The translations under genes and the position numbers were made by a program. 64,000 bases of DNA from Nitratireductor soli (GTDB lineage: Bacteria > Pseudomonadota > Alphaproteobacteria > Rhizobiales > Rhizobiaceae), in assembly GCF_001050155.1 (NCBI RefSeq), contig NZ_LFVY01000010.1, forward strand, positions 62,001 to 126,000, given 5' to 3'. The number at the start of each line of letters is the position of its first letter. Within the stretch, counting starts at the first letter, position 1. Of this stretch, positions 1 to 7,963 are shown piece after piece. The notes beneath the pieces were generated by a model, which saw only the letters and a program-made list of their open reading frames with translations, was not told where the DNA came from and did no database searches.

Positions 1-102
1 TATAGGCGCGTCGCTTGTCACAATCAACGAAAATTTTTGCCATGCTTGAAAAAAAGGATTCGAACGCCGACTTTGAACCCAGCAGCAAACGAGGGATGAA
101 CG

Positions 103-1290
103 ATGACCGGGACACGCGACACGCTGAACGCATTCCTCGACTATCCCGACGCGCCGGTGCCCTCGTCGGCCGAGGGTCCGCTTGCCGGCTTCACCCTGGG
201 CGTCAAGGACATCTACGATATCGCCGGCTATGCGACCGGCGGCGGCAACCCGGATCGCGAGAAGGCCTTTCCCCCGGCAGCAAAGACCGCCCCGGCCATC
301 CAGGCGCTGCTCGATGCGGGCGCCCGCTTCATCGGCAAGACCCAGACCGACGAACTCACCTATTCGATGATCGGCCTGAACGCCCACTATCCCGCCCCCG
401 TCAACCGCGCCGCGCCGCAGCGCGTCACCGGCGGCTCCTCGTCCGGATCGGCCGCGGCGGTCGCCGGCGGACTGGCCGACATCGCCATCGGTTCCGACAC
501 CAATGGCTCGATCCGTGCGCCGGCCTCCTTCTGCGGACTGCTCGGCCTGCGCACCACGCATGGCCGCATTCCCCTTGCCGGCACGATGGCGCTCTCACCG
601 TCCTTCGACACGCTGGGCTGGTTCGCCGCCGACCGCACCGTCTACGCCAAGGTCGGCGAGGTCCTGCTCGGCGAGGATACGCACAAGGCACGGCTTACCA
701 AGCCGGTGCGCATCGAAGCCCTGGACGCCTGCCTGTTCGGCGACCAGGAACGTGACGCCTATGGGACGATGCTGCGCATGGTGACCCGTCATTTCGATCG
801 CCAGCCGGCTTTCCTGGCGCTGTCGGAAACCCCGGACGCGCTGTTCGAATACTTCAGGAGAATACAGGCATTCGAGGCGTGGCGTGTGCACGGTCCCTTC
901 ATCACCGAAGCGCAGCCGCGGCTCGGTCCCGGTGTCAAGGAGCGCTTCGATTATGCGCGCGGCATCAGCGACGAGGCCATGGAAAACGCCAGCCAGGGCC
1001 GGCGCCGCTTCCAGCAGGAATTCGCCGCGCTGTTCGATGACGACATGGTGCTTGTCCTGCCTTCGCAACCGACCGCCGCCCCGCTCAAGAGCGCGACGCT
1101 CGAGGAACTGAACTCCTATCGCAATCGCGCGCTGACGCTTACAGCCTTTGCCGGACTGCTCGGCTGGCCGCAGATCAGCATCCCCCTTGGCCAGGTGCAT
1201 GACGCACCCTTTGGCATCTCATTGCTTGGACCGGCCGGCAGTGATCGGCAGCTCATTCGGCTGGCGGCAGAAATCCTCTCCGGAAACTGA
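103..1290 (+). CDS. Amidase-signature family hydrolase
   Basis: A 395-residue amidase-signature enzyme that probably hydrolyses a small amide or carbamoyl substrate in the cytoplasm. The Ser-cisSer-Lys triad is visible: Lys35 in GVKD, the Gly/Ser-rich GGSSSGS at residues 110-116 with the cis-Ser, and the nucleophile in GSDTNGSIR (about Ser136). It is shorter than GatA (about 480 residues), and no GatB or GatC is nearby, so it is unlikely to be the tRNA amidotransferase. The start is chosen for a GAGGG Shine-Dalgarno just upstream and because the amidase domain begins at once. A LysR regulator follows 11 bases downstream on the same strand, so the two are probably co-transcribed and functionally linked. 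The substrate cannot be read from sequence. Bases 1-102 hold only its leader. Confidence 0.85.
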   Translation: MTGTRDTLNAFLDYPDAPVPSSAEGPLAGFTLGVKDIYDIAGYATGGGNPDREKAFPPAAKTAPAIQALLDAGARFIGKTQTDELTYSMIGLNAHYPAPVNRAAPQRVTGGSSSGSAAAVAGGLADIAIGSDTNGSIRAPASFCGLLGLRTTHGRIPLAGTMALSPSFDTLGWFAADRTVYAKVGEVLLGEDTHKARLTKPVRIEALDACLFGDQERDAYGTMLRMVTRHFDRQPAFLALSETPDALFEYFRRIQAFEAWRVHGPFITEAQPRLGPGVKERFDYARGISDEAMENASQGRRRFQQEFAALFDDDMVLVLPSQPTAAPLKSATLEELNSYRNRALTLTAFAGLLGWPQISIPLGQVHDAPFGISLLGPAGSDRQLIRLAAEILSGN

Positions 1291-1301
1291 AGGGAAGTTC
1301 A

Positions 1302-2204
1302 TTGGACACTCTCAGCCGCATGCGCGCCTTCGTCGATGTGGTCGACGCGGAAGGTTTTTCCGCCGCCGCCCGGAAGGTCGGCAGGTCGAAAGCCCTTTTG
1401 TCGAAATATGTGCGCGAACTGGAGGACGAGCTCGGTGCGCTCCTGCTCAACCGCACCACCAGGCAATTGTCGCTGACGGAGGCCGGCCACACCTATTTCG
1501 CGCGGGCCATCGAATTGCTGCGCGATATGGAGGACTTGACCGAAGCGGTGCGCCAATCCTCCGGCGATGTCAGAGGCCGCATCAAGCTGTCGGCGCCGCG
1601 CACCTATGCCGATGCGCCGATCGGCCAGTCGCTGATCGATTTCGCCAAGGCCAATCCCGACATTACCCTCGACATCAATCTCGACGACCGCTTCGTCGAT
1701 CTGGTGGAAGAAGGGTTCGACCTGGCGATCCGCATCACCAAGCTCAGCGATTCATCGCTGATCGCCAAGCGGCTTGCGCCGTTTCGCGTGGTACTCTGCG
1801 CCTCGCCGGAACTGATCGCCATCCATGGCAGACCGTCGACGCCGCAGGAGCTGACACATCTGCCGTGCATCGTCGATACCAATGGCCGCTACCGGCAGAA
1901 CTGGCCGTTCCTGGACGACAGCGGCCAGACGATCAACGTTCCGGTGACCGGCCGCATCGAGGTCAACAGCCCGCTGACGGCGCGCGCCGCCGCCCTGTCC
2001 GGCCTGGGTTTCGCCATCCTGCCCGATTTCATCGCCGATCCGGAGATTTCAGCCGGCAATCTGGTACCGCTCCTGGAGAAGAAGAGCCCCGAAGGGGCCG
2101 GCATTTTCGCCATCTACCCGCACCGCCGCTATCTGCCCGCCAAGGTGCGGGTTCTGGTCGATTACCTGGCACGCTGGCTGAAGGAAAATTATCCCTCGGG
2201 ATAA
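1302..2204 (+). CDS. LysR-family transcriptional regulator
   Basis: A 300-residue LysR-type regulator. The N-terminal winged helix-turn-helix includes FSAAARKVGRSKALLSKYV at about residues 19-37, followed by the usual linker and a periplasmic-binding-like effector domain that runs to the C-terminus. The start is TTG at 1302, preceded by AGGGA six bases upstream; an in-frame ATG at 1320 would shorten a conserved N-terminus. It lies 11 bases after the amidase gene. LysR genes are usually divergent from their target, so co-directional placement suggests joint transcription. The effector is unknown. The closest general type is the LysR group whose N-terminus reads MDTLSRMRAFV, often involved in metabolic or redox control. 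Confidence 0.85.
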   Translation: MDTLSRMRAFVDVVDAEGFSAAARKVGRSKALLSKYVRELEDELGALLLNRTTRQLSLTEAGHTYFARAIELLRDMEDLTEAVRQSSGDVRGRIKLSAPRTYADAPIGQSLIDFAKANPDITLDINLDDRFVDLVEEGFDLAIRITKLSDSSLIAKRLAPFRVVLCASPELIAIHGRPSTPQELTHLPCIVDTNGRYRQNWPFLDDSGQTINVPVTGRIEVNSPLTARAAALSGLGFAILPDFIADPEISAGNLVPLLEKKSPEGAGIFAIYPHRRYLPAKVRVLVDYLARWLKENYPSG

Positions 2205-2261
2205 CGCGCCACGTCCAAATTCCGCCGGGTTCATGCTAGACAAGCGCGAAACGTTTTTTCC

Positions 2262-2368
2262 TTAGACCGGTTCATCGTTTCATGGAAACGCTGCCCCGCT
2301 CTATCTGTTTGTTTTTCCGCATTTATGCGGACGTCAGGTGAAACCACCTGGCAGCTCAAATGCTCTAG
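2262..2368 (+). repeat. Palindromic intergenic repeat, family B copy 1
   Basis: About 107 bases, ending in CTAG at 2365. It contains a degenerate first hairpin with core CGTTTC-atg-GAAACG, then a perfect TCCGCATTTATGCGGA dyad, then a CAGGTG/CACCTG stem. Related copies occur near 13133, 24263, 32635, 48084 and 50517 in both orientations. The element ends ten bases before the start codon of the next gene, so it forms part of that gene's leader. Confidence 0.85.
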
Positions 2369-2378
2369 CGAGGCGCGC

Positions 2379-3047
2379 ATGCAGGTCTGGAAGTCCAACG
2401 CCGTGAAAGCCGCCGCAGCAGCTCTCTTCGCGCTTACCGCCGCCGGCCCTGTCCTGTCCCATCCGCACATCTTCGCCGAAGCCCGTCTCGACGTTTCGGT
2501 GGACCAGAACCGCAATGTCGAGACACTGCATCATGTCTGGCGCTTCGACGATCTGTTTTCCAGCACGGTCCTGGTCGAGTTCGACAAGAACCAGGACATG
2601 AAGCTGGACGCGGATGAACTGAAGGACGTGGCCGACACCGTATACAGCTCGCTGGCGGAGTACGGCTACTTTCAGATCGTCACCCAGGACGGCAAGGACG
2701 TGACCATGCAGGCGCCGGACCGCCTGATCGCTGATTTCGTCGACAACCAGCTGATCATCCTGTTCGAATCGAAACCGAAAACCGCTCTGTCCCTGAAGGG
2801 CAAGGTCGATTTCGCCATCTACGATCCAACCTTCTACACGGCCATCGACTTTCTCGAGGATGAGTATATGACCGTCGACGCCATGCCCGATGACTGCACG
2901 CGCCGCGTCATCCGCCCGGACGCGGACGAGGCCATTGCCCAGAACCAGCAGACGCTCACCGAAGCCTTCTTCAACGATCCGACCGGCAACGACATGAGCA
3001 AGATTTTTGCCACCCGCCTGGAAATCGCCTGCGGCAAGGACAGCTGA
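2379..3047 (+). CDS. DUF1007 family periplasmic protein
   Basis: A 222-residue protein with a signal peptide ending around VLSHPHIF, placing the mature part in the periplasm. DUF1007 proteins typically begin with HPH(I/V)F just after the signal and are encoded next to nickel/cobalt transporters, as here. A metal-binding or accessory role in transport is inferred, not shown. An in-frame ATG at 2325 would start translation inside repeat B copy 1; I prefer 2379 because the signal peptide starts there. The next gene begins three bases after the stop, so they form an operon. The sequence is acidic and contains an EF-hand-like stretch, DKNQDMKLDADEL, at roughly residues 68-80, which may bind a divalent cation. 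Confidence 0.8.
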   Translation: MQVWKSNAVKAAAAALFALTAAGPVLSHPHIFAEARLDVSVDQNRNVETLHHVWRFDDLFSSTVLVEFDKNQDMKLDADELKDVADTVYSSLAEYGYFQIVTQDGKDVTMQAPDRLIADFVDNQLIILFESKPKTALSLKGKVDFAIYDPTFYTAIDFLEDEYMTVDAMPDDCTRRVIRPDADEAIAQNQQTLTEAFFNDPTGNDMSKIFATRLEIACGKDS

Positions 3048-3050
3048 GCG

Positions 3051-4133
3051 ATGCGTAACGCTTACGGTAACCGCCGCCGTACTCGGCACCTCGCACTGAC
3101 CGCCGCCATCCTCTGCGCCGTCGTTCTCGCCGCCGATGGCGCTCTGGCGCAAAGCTCGCTCGGCATCGGCGCCGCCGAGCCGTCGATCAAACCGTTCGGC
3201 CCCTTTGCCGGCGTGTTGCAGTGGATCAACACCCAGCAGCAAGCCTTTTACCGCATGCTCACCGGCGCGCTGAAAGCCATGCGCGACGACGATGGCGCGC
3301 CATGGCTGCTGGTCGGCTTGTCCTTTGCCTACGGCATTTTCCACGCCGCCGGTCCCGGTCACGGCAAGGCGGTGATCTCCTCCTATATGCTGGCCAACGA
3401 AGTGGCGCTCAGGCGGGGTGTGCTCCTGTCCTTCGCCTCGGCATTGCTGCAGGGGCTGACGGCGATCGTCCTGATGGGCGTCGTCTTTCTGGCCCTGCGC
3501 GGCACGGCGATCTCCATGACAGACGCAACCTGGTTTCTGGAAAGCGTGAGTTTTGCGCTCATCGCCGCCTTCGGCGCCTGGCTTCTGTGGGGCAAGTCGC
3601 GCCGGCTCCTGCGCCGCGCGGCCGATGAAGGGCCGCCGATGCACAGCCTTTCGGCGGCCCATGTGGGTGAAGCTGTCGCCCGCCACGCACACGACCACGA
3701 TCATGGCCATGATCATGGCCACCATCATGCGCATCATGATCATGGTCCGGGTGAAGTCTGCGCCACCTGCGGCCACGCGCATGCACCCGACCCGTCACGA
3801 CTGACGGGCGACCGGCTGGACTGGAAGACGGCCGCCTCGGCCATCGCCGCGGTCGGCATCCGTCCCTGTTCCGGCGCGCTGATCGTCCTGACCTTCGCTT
3901 TCCTCAACGGGCTCTGGCTGGGTGGCGTCCTGTCCGTCTTCGCCATGTCCATCGGCACGGCGATCACCGTGTCGATCCTGGCGACGCTGGCGGTGACGGC
4001 AAAGAACTGGGCGGTCGCCCTGTCGGGCGGCGGACGCCTCGGCACCGGCATTCACAACGCGATCGAGATCGGCGGCGCGGCGCTGGTCATGCTGCTCGGC
4101 CTGGCGCTGCTGGCGGCCAGCCTGAGCGTCTGA
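3051..4133 (+). CDS. Nickel/cobalt transporter, RcnA/NicO-like, with His-rich loop
   Basis: A 360-residue inner-membrane protein of the NicO/RcnA superfamily. The segment GIFHAAGPGHGKAVISSY at about residue 94 matches the HAxGPGHGKA signature of this family. A long cytosolic-type loop at about residues 212-245 is extremely His/Asp-rich (HDHDHGHDHGHHHAHHDHG) and is followed by CATCGHAH, a plausible metal-sensing or buffering segment. A second conserved block, VGIRPCSGALIVL, follows the loop. Six or more membrane segments are apparent. RcnA-type proteins export Ni2+/Co2+. Direction is inferred, because relatives paired with DUF1007 proteins have also been annotated as uptake systems. No RcnR-type regulator is adjacent. 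Confidence 0.85.
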   Translation: MRNAYGNRRRTRHLALTAAILCAVVLAADGALAQSSLGIGAAEPSIKPFGPFAGVLQWINTQQQAFYRMLTGALKAMRDDDGAPWLLVGLSFAYGIFHAAGPGHGKAVISSYMLANEVALRRGVLLSFASALLQGLTAIVLMGVVFLALRGTAISMTDATWFLESVSFALIAAFGAWLLWGKSRRLLRRAADEGPPMHSLSAAHVGEAVARHAHDHDHGHDHGHHHAHHDHGPGEVCATCGHAHAPDPSRLTGDRLDWKTAASAIAAVGIRPCSGALIVLTFAFLNGLWLGGVLSVFAMSIGTAITVSILATLAVTAKNWAVALSGGGRLGTGIHNAIEIGGAALVMLLGLALLAASLSV

Positions 4134-4139
4134 CGAAGG

Positions 4140-4340
4140 TTAATCGCGCTTTTTCTGCACCCGCGCCCGCAGCCAGAAGACCAGGAAGAAAGCCGCGACG
4201 AAGCAAACGGCGATAACACCGGCAGCCGCGGTCGAATAGTCGCCGACCGCCAGCATGATGCGTGGCATGAGGAATGCCACGATGCCGAAGCCGATGATGA
4301 TGATGGCCGCGGCAATGGCCGATTTTCGGTTTTCCGTCAA
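4140..4340 (-). CDS. Small two-helix membrane protein, unknown function
   Basis: A 66-residue protein starting at TTG, with two hydrophobic segments (about residues 8-30 and 36-58) separated by a short polar turn, and a basic C-terminus ending ARVQKKRD. The pattern is typical of small conserved rhizobial inner-membrane proteins. It is convergent with the nickel/cobalt transporter, seven bases apart. No function can be assigned. Confidence 0.55.
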   Translation of the reverse strand: MTENRKSAIAAAIIIIGFGIVAFLMPRIMLAVGDYSTAAAGVIAVCFVAAFFLVFWLRARVQKKRD

Positions 4341-4409
4341 AAGCTTTTACACCCATTGGCGCGCCGCCGTGAGACCGGCCCGGTTTCACGGCACGCTGCA
4401 CATATCCGA

Positions 4410-4527
4410 CTAGAGCGGGATGAGGAAAAGTGTGAAGCGGTTTTCCGCTCGCATCCCGCTCCAACCTATTGAGAGCGATCACGTTTATGATTTTGGATTG
4501 ATTCAATCCAAAATCATCGTGATCTAG
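4410..4527 (+). repeat. CTAG-bounded palindromic repeat, family A copy 1
   Basis: A 118-base element bounded by CTAG at both ends. It has a GAGCGGGATG/CATCCCGCTC outer stem with an inner GCGGTTTTCCGC hairpin, then a near-perfect long palindrome centred on GGATTGATTCAATCC. An inverted second copy lies at 31034-31148. The right-hand CTAG supplies the TAG stop of the minus-strand acetyltransferase gene. Confidence 0.85.
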
Positions 4528-5201
4528 CGGCCCATCAAGGCTTCAAGCCGCACCTTCTGCCTGCCTTCATTATCGAAATTGACCGGATCAAGCCATGCGT
4601 CAAATGCACTTTTCAACGCCGGCCATTCATGGTCGAGGATGGAGAACCAGGCCGTGTCGCGGTTTTCGCCCTTGACCACCAGATGCTGGCGGAAAACGCC
4701 CTCGAAGGTGAAGCCGAACCGTTCCGCCGCGCGCTTCGACGGCTGGTTGCGGTTGTTGCACTTCCACTCGAAGCGCCGATAGCCGAGATCGTCGAAAACG
4801 TGTCGGGCGAACAGGTAGAATGCTTCCGTCGCCCGCACGGACCTGGCAAGCGCCGGTCCCCAATAGATGTTGCCTATTTCGATCGAGCCGTTCGCCGGGT
4901 CGATGCGCATCAATGTCTGGCGTCCGCCGGCCATGCCGGTTTCCTGGTCGATGACGGCAAAATGCAAAGGATCCGTGCTGGCGGCGGCACTTTCGAGCCA
5001 GGGCTGGAACGCCGCGCGATCCAGCGGCGGGTGGTCGTACAGCCAGCGAAACCGCGTGTCGATGTCCGCTACGGTGGAGGCGGCGAACAGGTCGTCGCCA
5101 TGCTTTTCAGGGTCGAGCGGCTCCAGGCGAACCGTGCGCCCTTCGAACGTTTGCCGTGCCGGGCGCGGCCGGGCGGTCCAGGCGGTGAGGTCGGTCTGCA
5201 T
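4524..5201 (-). CDS. GNAT-family N-acetyltransferase (RimJ/RimL-like)
   Basis: A 225-residue protein of the Acetyltransf_3 group. TVRLEPLDPEKHGDDLF at the N-terminus and FEWKCNNRNQPSKRAAERFGFTFEGVFR near residue 155 are the typical acetyl-CoA-binding and C-terminal blocks. The frame is open upstream to 5342, but the ATG at 5201 has a GGAG Shine-Dalgarno at good spacing and gives the usual family length. Relatives acetylate ribosomal-protein N-termini or other amines; the substrate is unknown. The stop codon is part of the flanking repeat. A perfect CtrA-type site lies about 220 bases upstream. Confidence 0.85.
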   Translation of the reverse strand: MQTDLTAWTARPRPARQTFEGRTVRLEPLDPEKHGDDLFAASTVADIDTRFRWLYDHPPLDRAAFQPWLESAAASTDPLHFAVIDQETGMAGGRQTLMRIDPANGSIEIGNIYWGPALARSVRATEAFYLFARHVFDDLGYRRFEWKCNNRNQPSKRAAERFGFTFEGVFRQHLVVKGENRDTAWFSILDHEWPALKSAFDAWLDPVNFDNEGRQKVRLEALMGR

Positions 5202-5420
5202 GCGGCGATCTCCAATCCGGTATCGCCATCTGGAAAGCATGAAACGACGTCCCCCGAAAGGCCCAGCCGGCCGTGCGGGCCTGCGCCAGTGGTCGATGGA
5301 AGCGTTCTGGATGGCAGCACCGGATACGGCCGGGGCGGTCATTGCAAGACCGCCCCGTTTCGAACCGTGCTTGGGAGGAGGAAAAGCCGATTCGACACCA
5401 CGAATACTATCGGCAATTCG

Positions 5421-5436
5421 TTAACGTTTACTTAAC
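5421..5436. promoter_or_regulatory. Perfect CtrA-box match, TTAA-N7-TTAAC
   Basis: TTAA at 5421-5424 and TTAAC at 5432-5436 are separated by exactly seven bases, matching the alphaproteobacterial CtrA consensus. It lies in the 274-base gap between the acetyltransferase start (leftward) and the 3' end of the TRAP large permease, so the acetyltransferase is the only plausible target. Binding is inferred from sequence only. Confidence 0.45.
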
Positions 5437-5475
5437 GAACTCGTTCAAATCCGCGTTACTTCGTGCCATCGAGCC

Positions 5476-7095
5476 CTACCGCACGACGATCTCGGGTCCC
5501 ATCAGGCTGTAGGGCAGCCATGTCGAGAGGATCGGCACATAGGTGACGATGATCAGGAAGGCGAACAGCACCAGGACGAAGGGCGCCGCCGCGCGCACCA
5601 CCTGGATCAGGCTCATCCCGGTGATTCCGCTGGTAACGAACAGGTTGAGGCCGATCGGCGGCGTTATCATGCCGATTTCCATGTTCACCACCATGATGAT
5701 GCCGAGGTGGATCGGATCGACGCCGAGCTCCATGGCGATGGGGAAAACGACCGGCGCAACGATCAGCAGCAGGCCGGACGGTTCCATGAACTGGCCACCG
5801 AGCAGCAACAAGAGGTTGACGGCAATCAGGAAGGTAAACCAGGTGAATCCGGCATCGACCATCACGCTGGTGATGGTCTGCGGAATGCGCTCGGCGGTCA
5901 GCACATGGGCGAACAACAGCGCATTGACGATGATGAACATCAGCATCACCGTGGTGCGTGCCGCATCGACCGTCACCTTGCGCGTCTCCTCGTTGAAGAA
6001 GGCGCGCAGGAAGTTGCGTCCCATCAGCGCCAGATTGCGCCGCCAGATCGGCAGGCTGGCGGTCAGCTGGTGCGGCAGCCCCGTCAGGCCCGCCTCGCCG
6101 CCGCGCCACATCGCATAGGCGATCATCACGGCAAGCGAGGCGGCAAGCCCGGTCAGTGCCCGGCCCTGAAGCGTCACCCCGTCCCACTTGGACGTCAGGA
6201 AGAAGCTCATGATCATCCAGACGAAGAAGAACGCCAGCGCATAGACGCTGGCCGAGAAGCCGACGCGGGCGCGCTTCGTGTCGGTTTCCAGCACCCAGCC
6301 CACACCCTTCATCGGCCCCATGTCGCGATAGACGAACACAGCCACGACAAAGGCGTAGACGGCGGCGACGGCGGCCGCCTCCGTCGGCGTGAAGACGCCG
6401 CCATAGATGCCGCCCAGAATGATGATGATCAGGAACAGGCCCCAGCCGGCCTGCTTGCCGCCCTCGAGGATTTCGTGAAAACCCTTCCACTCTTCCGAAG
6501 GCAGGTCGCGCAGCCGCGCCATGACATAGATGGCGATCATCAGCATCAGGCCGGCAACGATGCCCGGCACAACCCCGGCCAGGAACATGCGGCCAACCGA
6601 AACATCGGTTGCAGCCGAATAGACGACCATGACGATAGACGGTGGGATGAGAATACCCAGAGTGCCGGCATTGGCGATGATGCCGGCTGCGAATTCCTTC
6701 GTGTAGCCCACCTGGCGCATGCCGACGATGGCGATGGTGCCGATGGCGACGACCGTTGCCGGCGACGAGCCGGACAGGGCCGCGAACATCATGCAGGCGA
6801 GCACCGAGGCCATCGCCAGGCCGCCCTTGAAGTGACCGACGGAGGCGATGGCGAAGCGAATGATGCGCCGCGCCACGCCGCCTGTCGACATGAACGCCGA
6901 GGCGAGCACGAAGAAGGGGATGGCCAGCAGCGTGTAGTTCTGCGAGGCGGTGAACAGTTGCAGCGCCACCGAGGAGACGGAATCCTGCGAGAAGAAGGCG
7001 ATGATCAGCAACGAGGAAAGCCCCAGCGACACCGCCACCGGCACGCCGAGAAACAGAAGCACGAGAACGAAGACAAACAGGATCGCCGGTTCCAT
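5476..7095 (-). CDS. TRAP transporter large permease (DctM family)
   Basis: A 539-residue integral membrane protein. The N-terminal helices and segments such as GSSPATVVAIGTIAIVGM, GTLGILIPPSI and EIGMITPPIGLNLFV are typical of the DctM large subunit, which carries the Na+-driven transport pathway. It is longer than the usual 425-430 residues because of an insertion at about residues 215-370 with extra hydrophobic stretches; longer DctM proteins of this size are known. The ATG lies four bases after the small-permease stop, so the two are translationally close. Together with the small permease and binding protein it forms a secondary uptake system for a carboxylate-type solute. The ligand is unknown. 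Confidence 0.9.
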   Translation of the reverse strand: MEPAILFVFVLVLLFLGVPVAVSLGLSSLLIIAFFSQDSVSSVALQLFTASQNYTLLAIPFFVLASAFMSTGGVARRIIRFAIASVGHFKGGLAMASVLACMMFAALSGSSPATVVAIGTIAIVGMRQVGYTKEFAAGIIANAGTLGILIPPSIVMVVYSAATDVSVGRMFLAGVVPGIVAGLMLMIAIYVMARLRDLPSEEWKGFHEILEGGKQAGWGLFLIIIILGGIYGGVFTPTEAAAVAAVYAFVVAVFVYRDMGPMKGVGWVLETDTKRARVGFSASVYALAFFFVWMIMSFFLTSKWDGVTLQGRALTGLAASLAVMIAYAMWRGGEAGLTGLPHQLTASLPIWRRNLALMGRNFLRAFFNEETRKVTVDAARTTVMLMFIIVNALLFAHVLTAERIPQTITSVMVDAGFTWFTFLIAVNLLLLLGGQFMEPSGLLLIVAPVVFPIAMELGVDPIHLGIIMVVNMEIGMITPPIGLNLFVTSGITGMSLIQVVRAAAPFVLVLFAFLIIVTYVPILSTWLPYSLMGPEIVVR

Positions 7096-7099
7096 CGTC

Positions 7100-7795
7100 C
7101 TACTCCTTCAACGCGTCTTTGTTTGCAGCAACGAGATCTTCCGCCTCATGGCCGGCGATGATCAGGTCGCGGCTGCCATTGGCGATCGCCACCATCCCCT
7201 GCAGCGCGCGGAAGGCGAGCAGCGCCAGGCCGATCGGCAGCATCAGATAGGCCACCCAGCGCTGCACGCGCTCCTGCAGGCCGAACGTTTCCTGCATCCA
7301 TTCGGGATAGCGCAGATCGTCGAGACCGGTGCCGCGATCGAACATGAAGGTCCAGTAGCCGATGGCGCCCGTCTGGCGCCAGTTGGTCGACACCGAAGCA
7401 CCGAAAAAGGCCAGCCAGCCGGCATAGAGAAGAATGAAGGCGTAAAGGAACACGCATAACGCGCCGAAGATGGCGATGGCGCGGAACAGGCGCGGCGGCG
7501 CCAGTCGAATGAAGGCATCGACGCCCAGATGGATGCCCTGTTTGACGCCATAGCTCATGCCGAACAGGATCATCCATGCAAACAGGATGCGCGTCAGCTC
7601 CAGCGCTCCGCCCCAACCGCTGTTGAAGCCGTAGCGCGCAACCACCTGGGTGAAGGAGACGAGAGTGATGGTCGCCAGAAGCACCGCCAGGACGTTTTCC
7701 TCGAACCGCCCCACAGCGTCGGGAAAGCGCCGCTCGACGGCGAACAGAACGAACACCAGGGCAATGAGCCCCAGCACCGGCCAAAGCAGAGCCAT
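7100..7795 (-). CDS. TRAP transporter small permease (DctQ family)
   Basis: A 231-residue protein with four main hydrophobic segments, as expected for DctQ. The motif ELTRILFAWMILFG followed by GVKQGIHLGVD is the conserved DctQ core at about residues 80-108. The chosen ATG at 7795 has AAGGAG six bases upstream; the open frame continues to 7834 but without a comparable ribosome-binding site. It is slightly longer than a typical DctQ (about 170 residues) because of an extra loop around residues 135-185. It sits between the binding-protein and large-permease genes and acts in the inner membrane with the latter. Confidence 0.88.
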   Translation of the reverse strand: MALLWPVLGLIALVFVLFAVERRFPDAVGRFEENVLAVLLATITLVSFTQVVARYGFNSGWGGALELTRILFAWMILFGMSYGVKQGIHLGVDAFIRLAPPRLFRAIAIFGALCVFLYAFILLYAGWLAFFGASVSTNWRQTGAIGYWTFMFDRGTGLDDLRYPEWMQETFGLQERVQRWVAYLMLPIGLALLAFRALQGMVAIANGSRDLIIAGHEAEDLVAANKDALKE

Positions 7796-7870
7796 GGAAA
7801 TCTCCTTGGGGAAGACAAACCGGACGCTCCCCATCTCCAGATGGAAACGGGAAACGCCTAATCTGACGGC

Positions 7871-7920
7871 CTAGTGGTCTGACCGAAACAGATGGGAACC
7901 ATCTGTTGGGACCGCACCAC
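7871..7920. repeat. CTAGTGG-bounded hairpin repeat, family C
   Basis: A 50-base element starting CTAGTGGT and ending ACCAC, with an internal CAGATGG-gaa-CCATCTG hairpin. A 15-base fragment related to its end, CTAGTGGTGCGATCC, occurs at 35591-35605 and overlaps a stop codon there. It lies between the TRAP binding-protein gene and the small-permease gene. Confidence 0.5.
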
Positions 7921-7932
7921 GAACCGTCATGC

Positions 7933-7954
7933 TCCGGGACCGACAGGCCCCGGA
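7933..7954 (-). terminator. Intercistronic hairpin after TRAP binding-protein gene
   Basis: A nine-pair stem with a four-base loop starts ten bases after the binding-protein stop. In the minus-strand RNA the single imperfect pair becomes a G-U wobble, so the stem is complete only for this strand. There is no U-tract. A role in attenuation or 3'-end protection, raising binding-protein levels over permease, is inferred. Confidence 0.5.
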
Positions 7955-7963
7955 CTTGTCGCC

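Noticed and set aside
15..755. Frame overlapping the amidase start
   Set aside because: An Arg-rich out-of-frame translation of the amidase gene; the amidase has clear catalytic motifs.
2325..2378. Upstream extension of the DUF1007 gene
   Set aside because: Starts inside repeat B copy 1; the signal peptide begins at the 2379 ATG.
5707..7161. A 484-codon plus-strand frame opposite the TRAP large permease
   Set aside because: His/Asp/Gly-rich antisense of membrane-protein codons, with no support.
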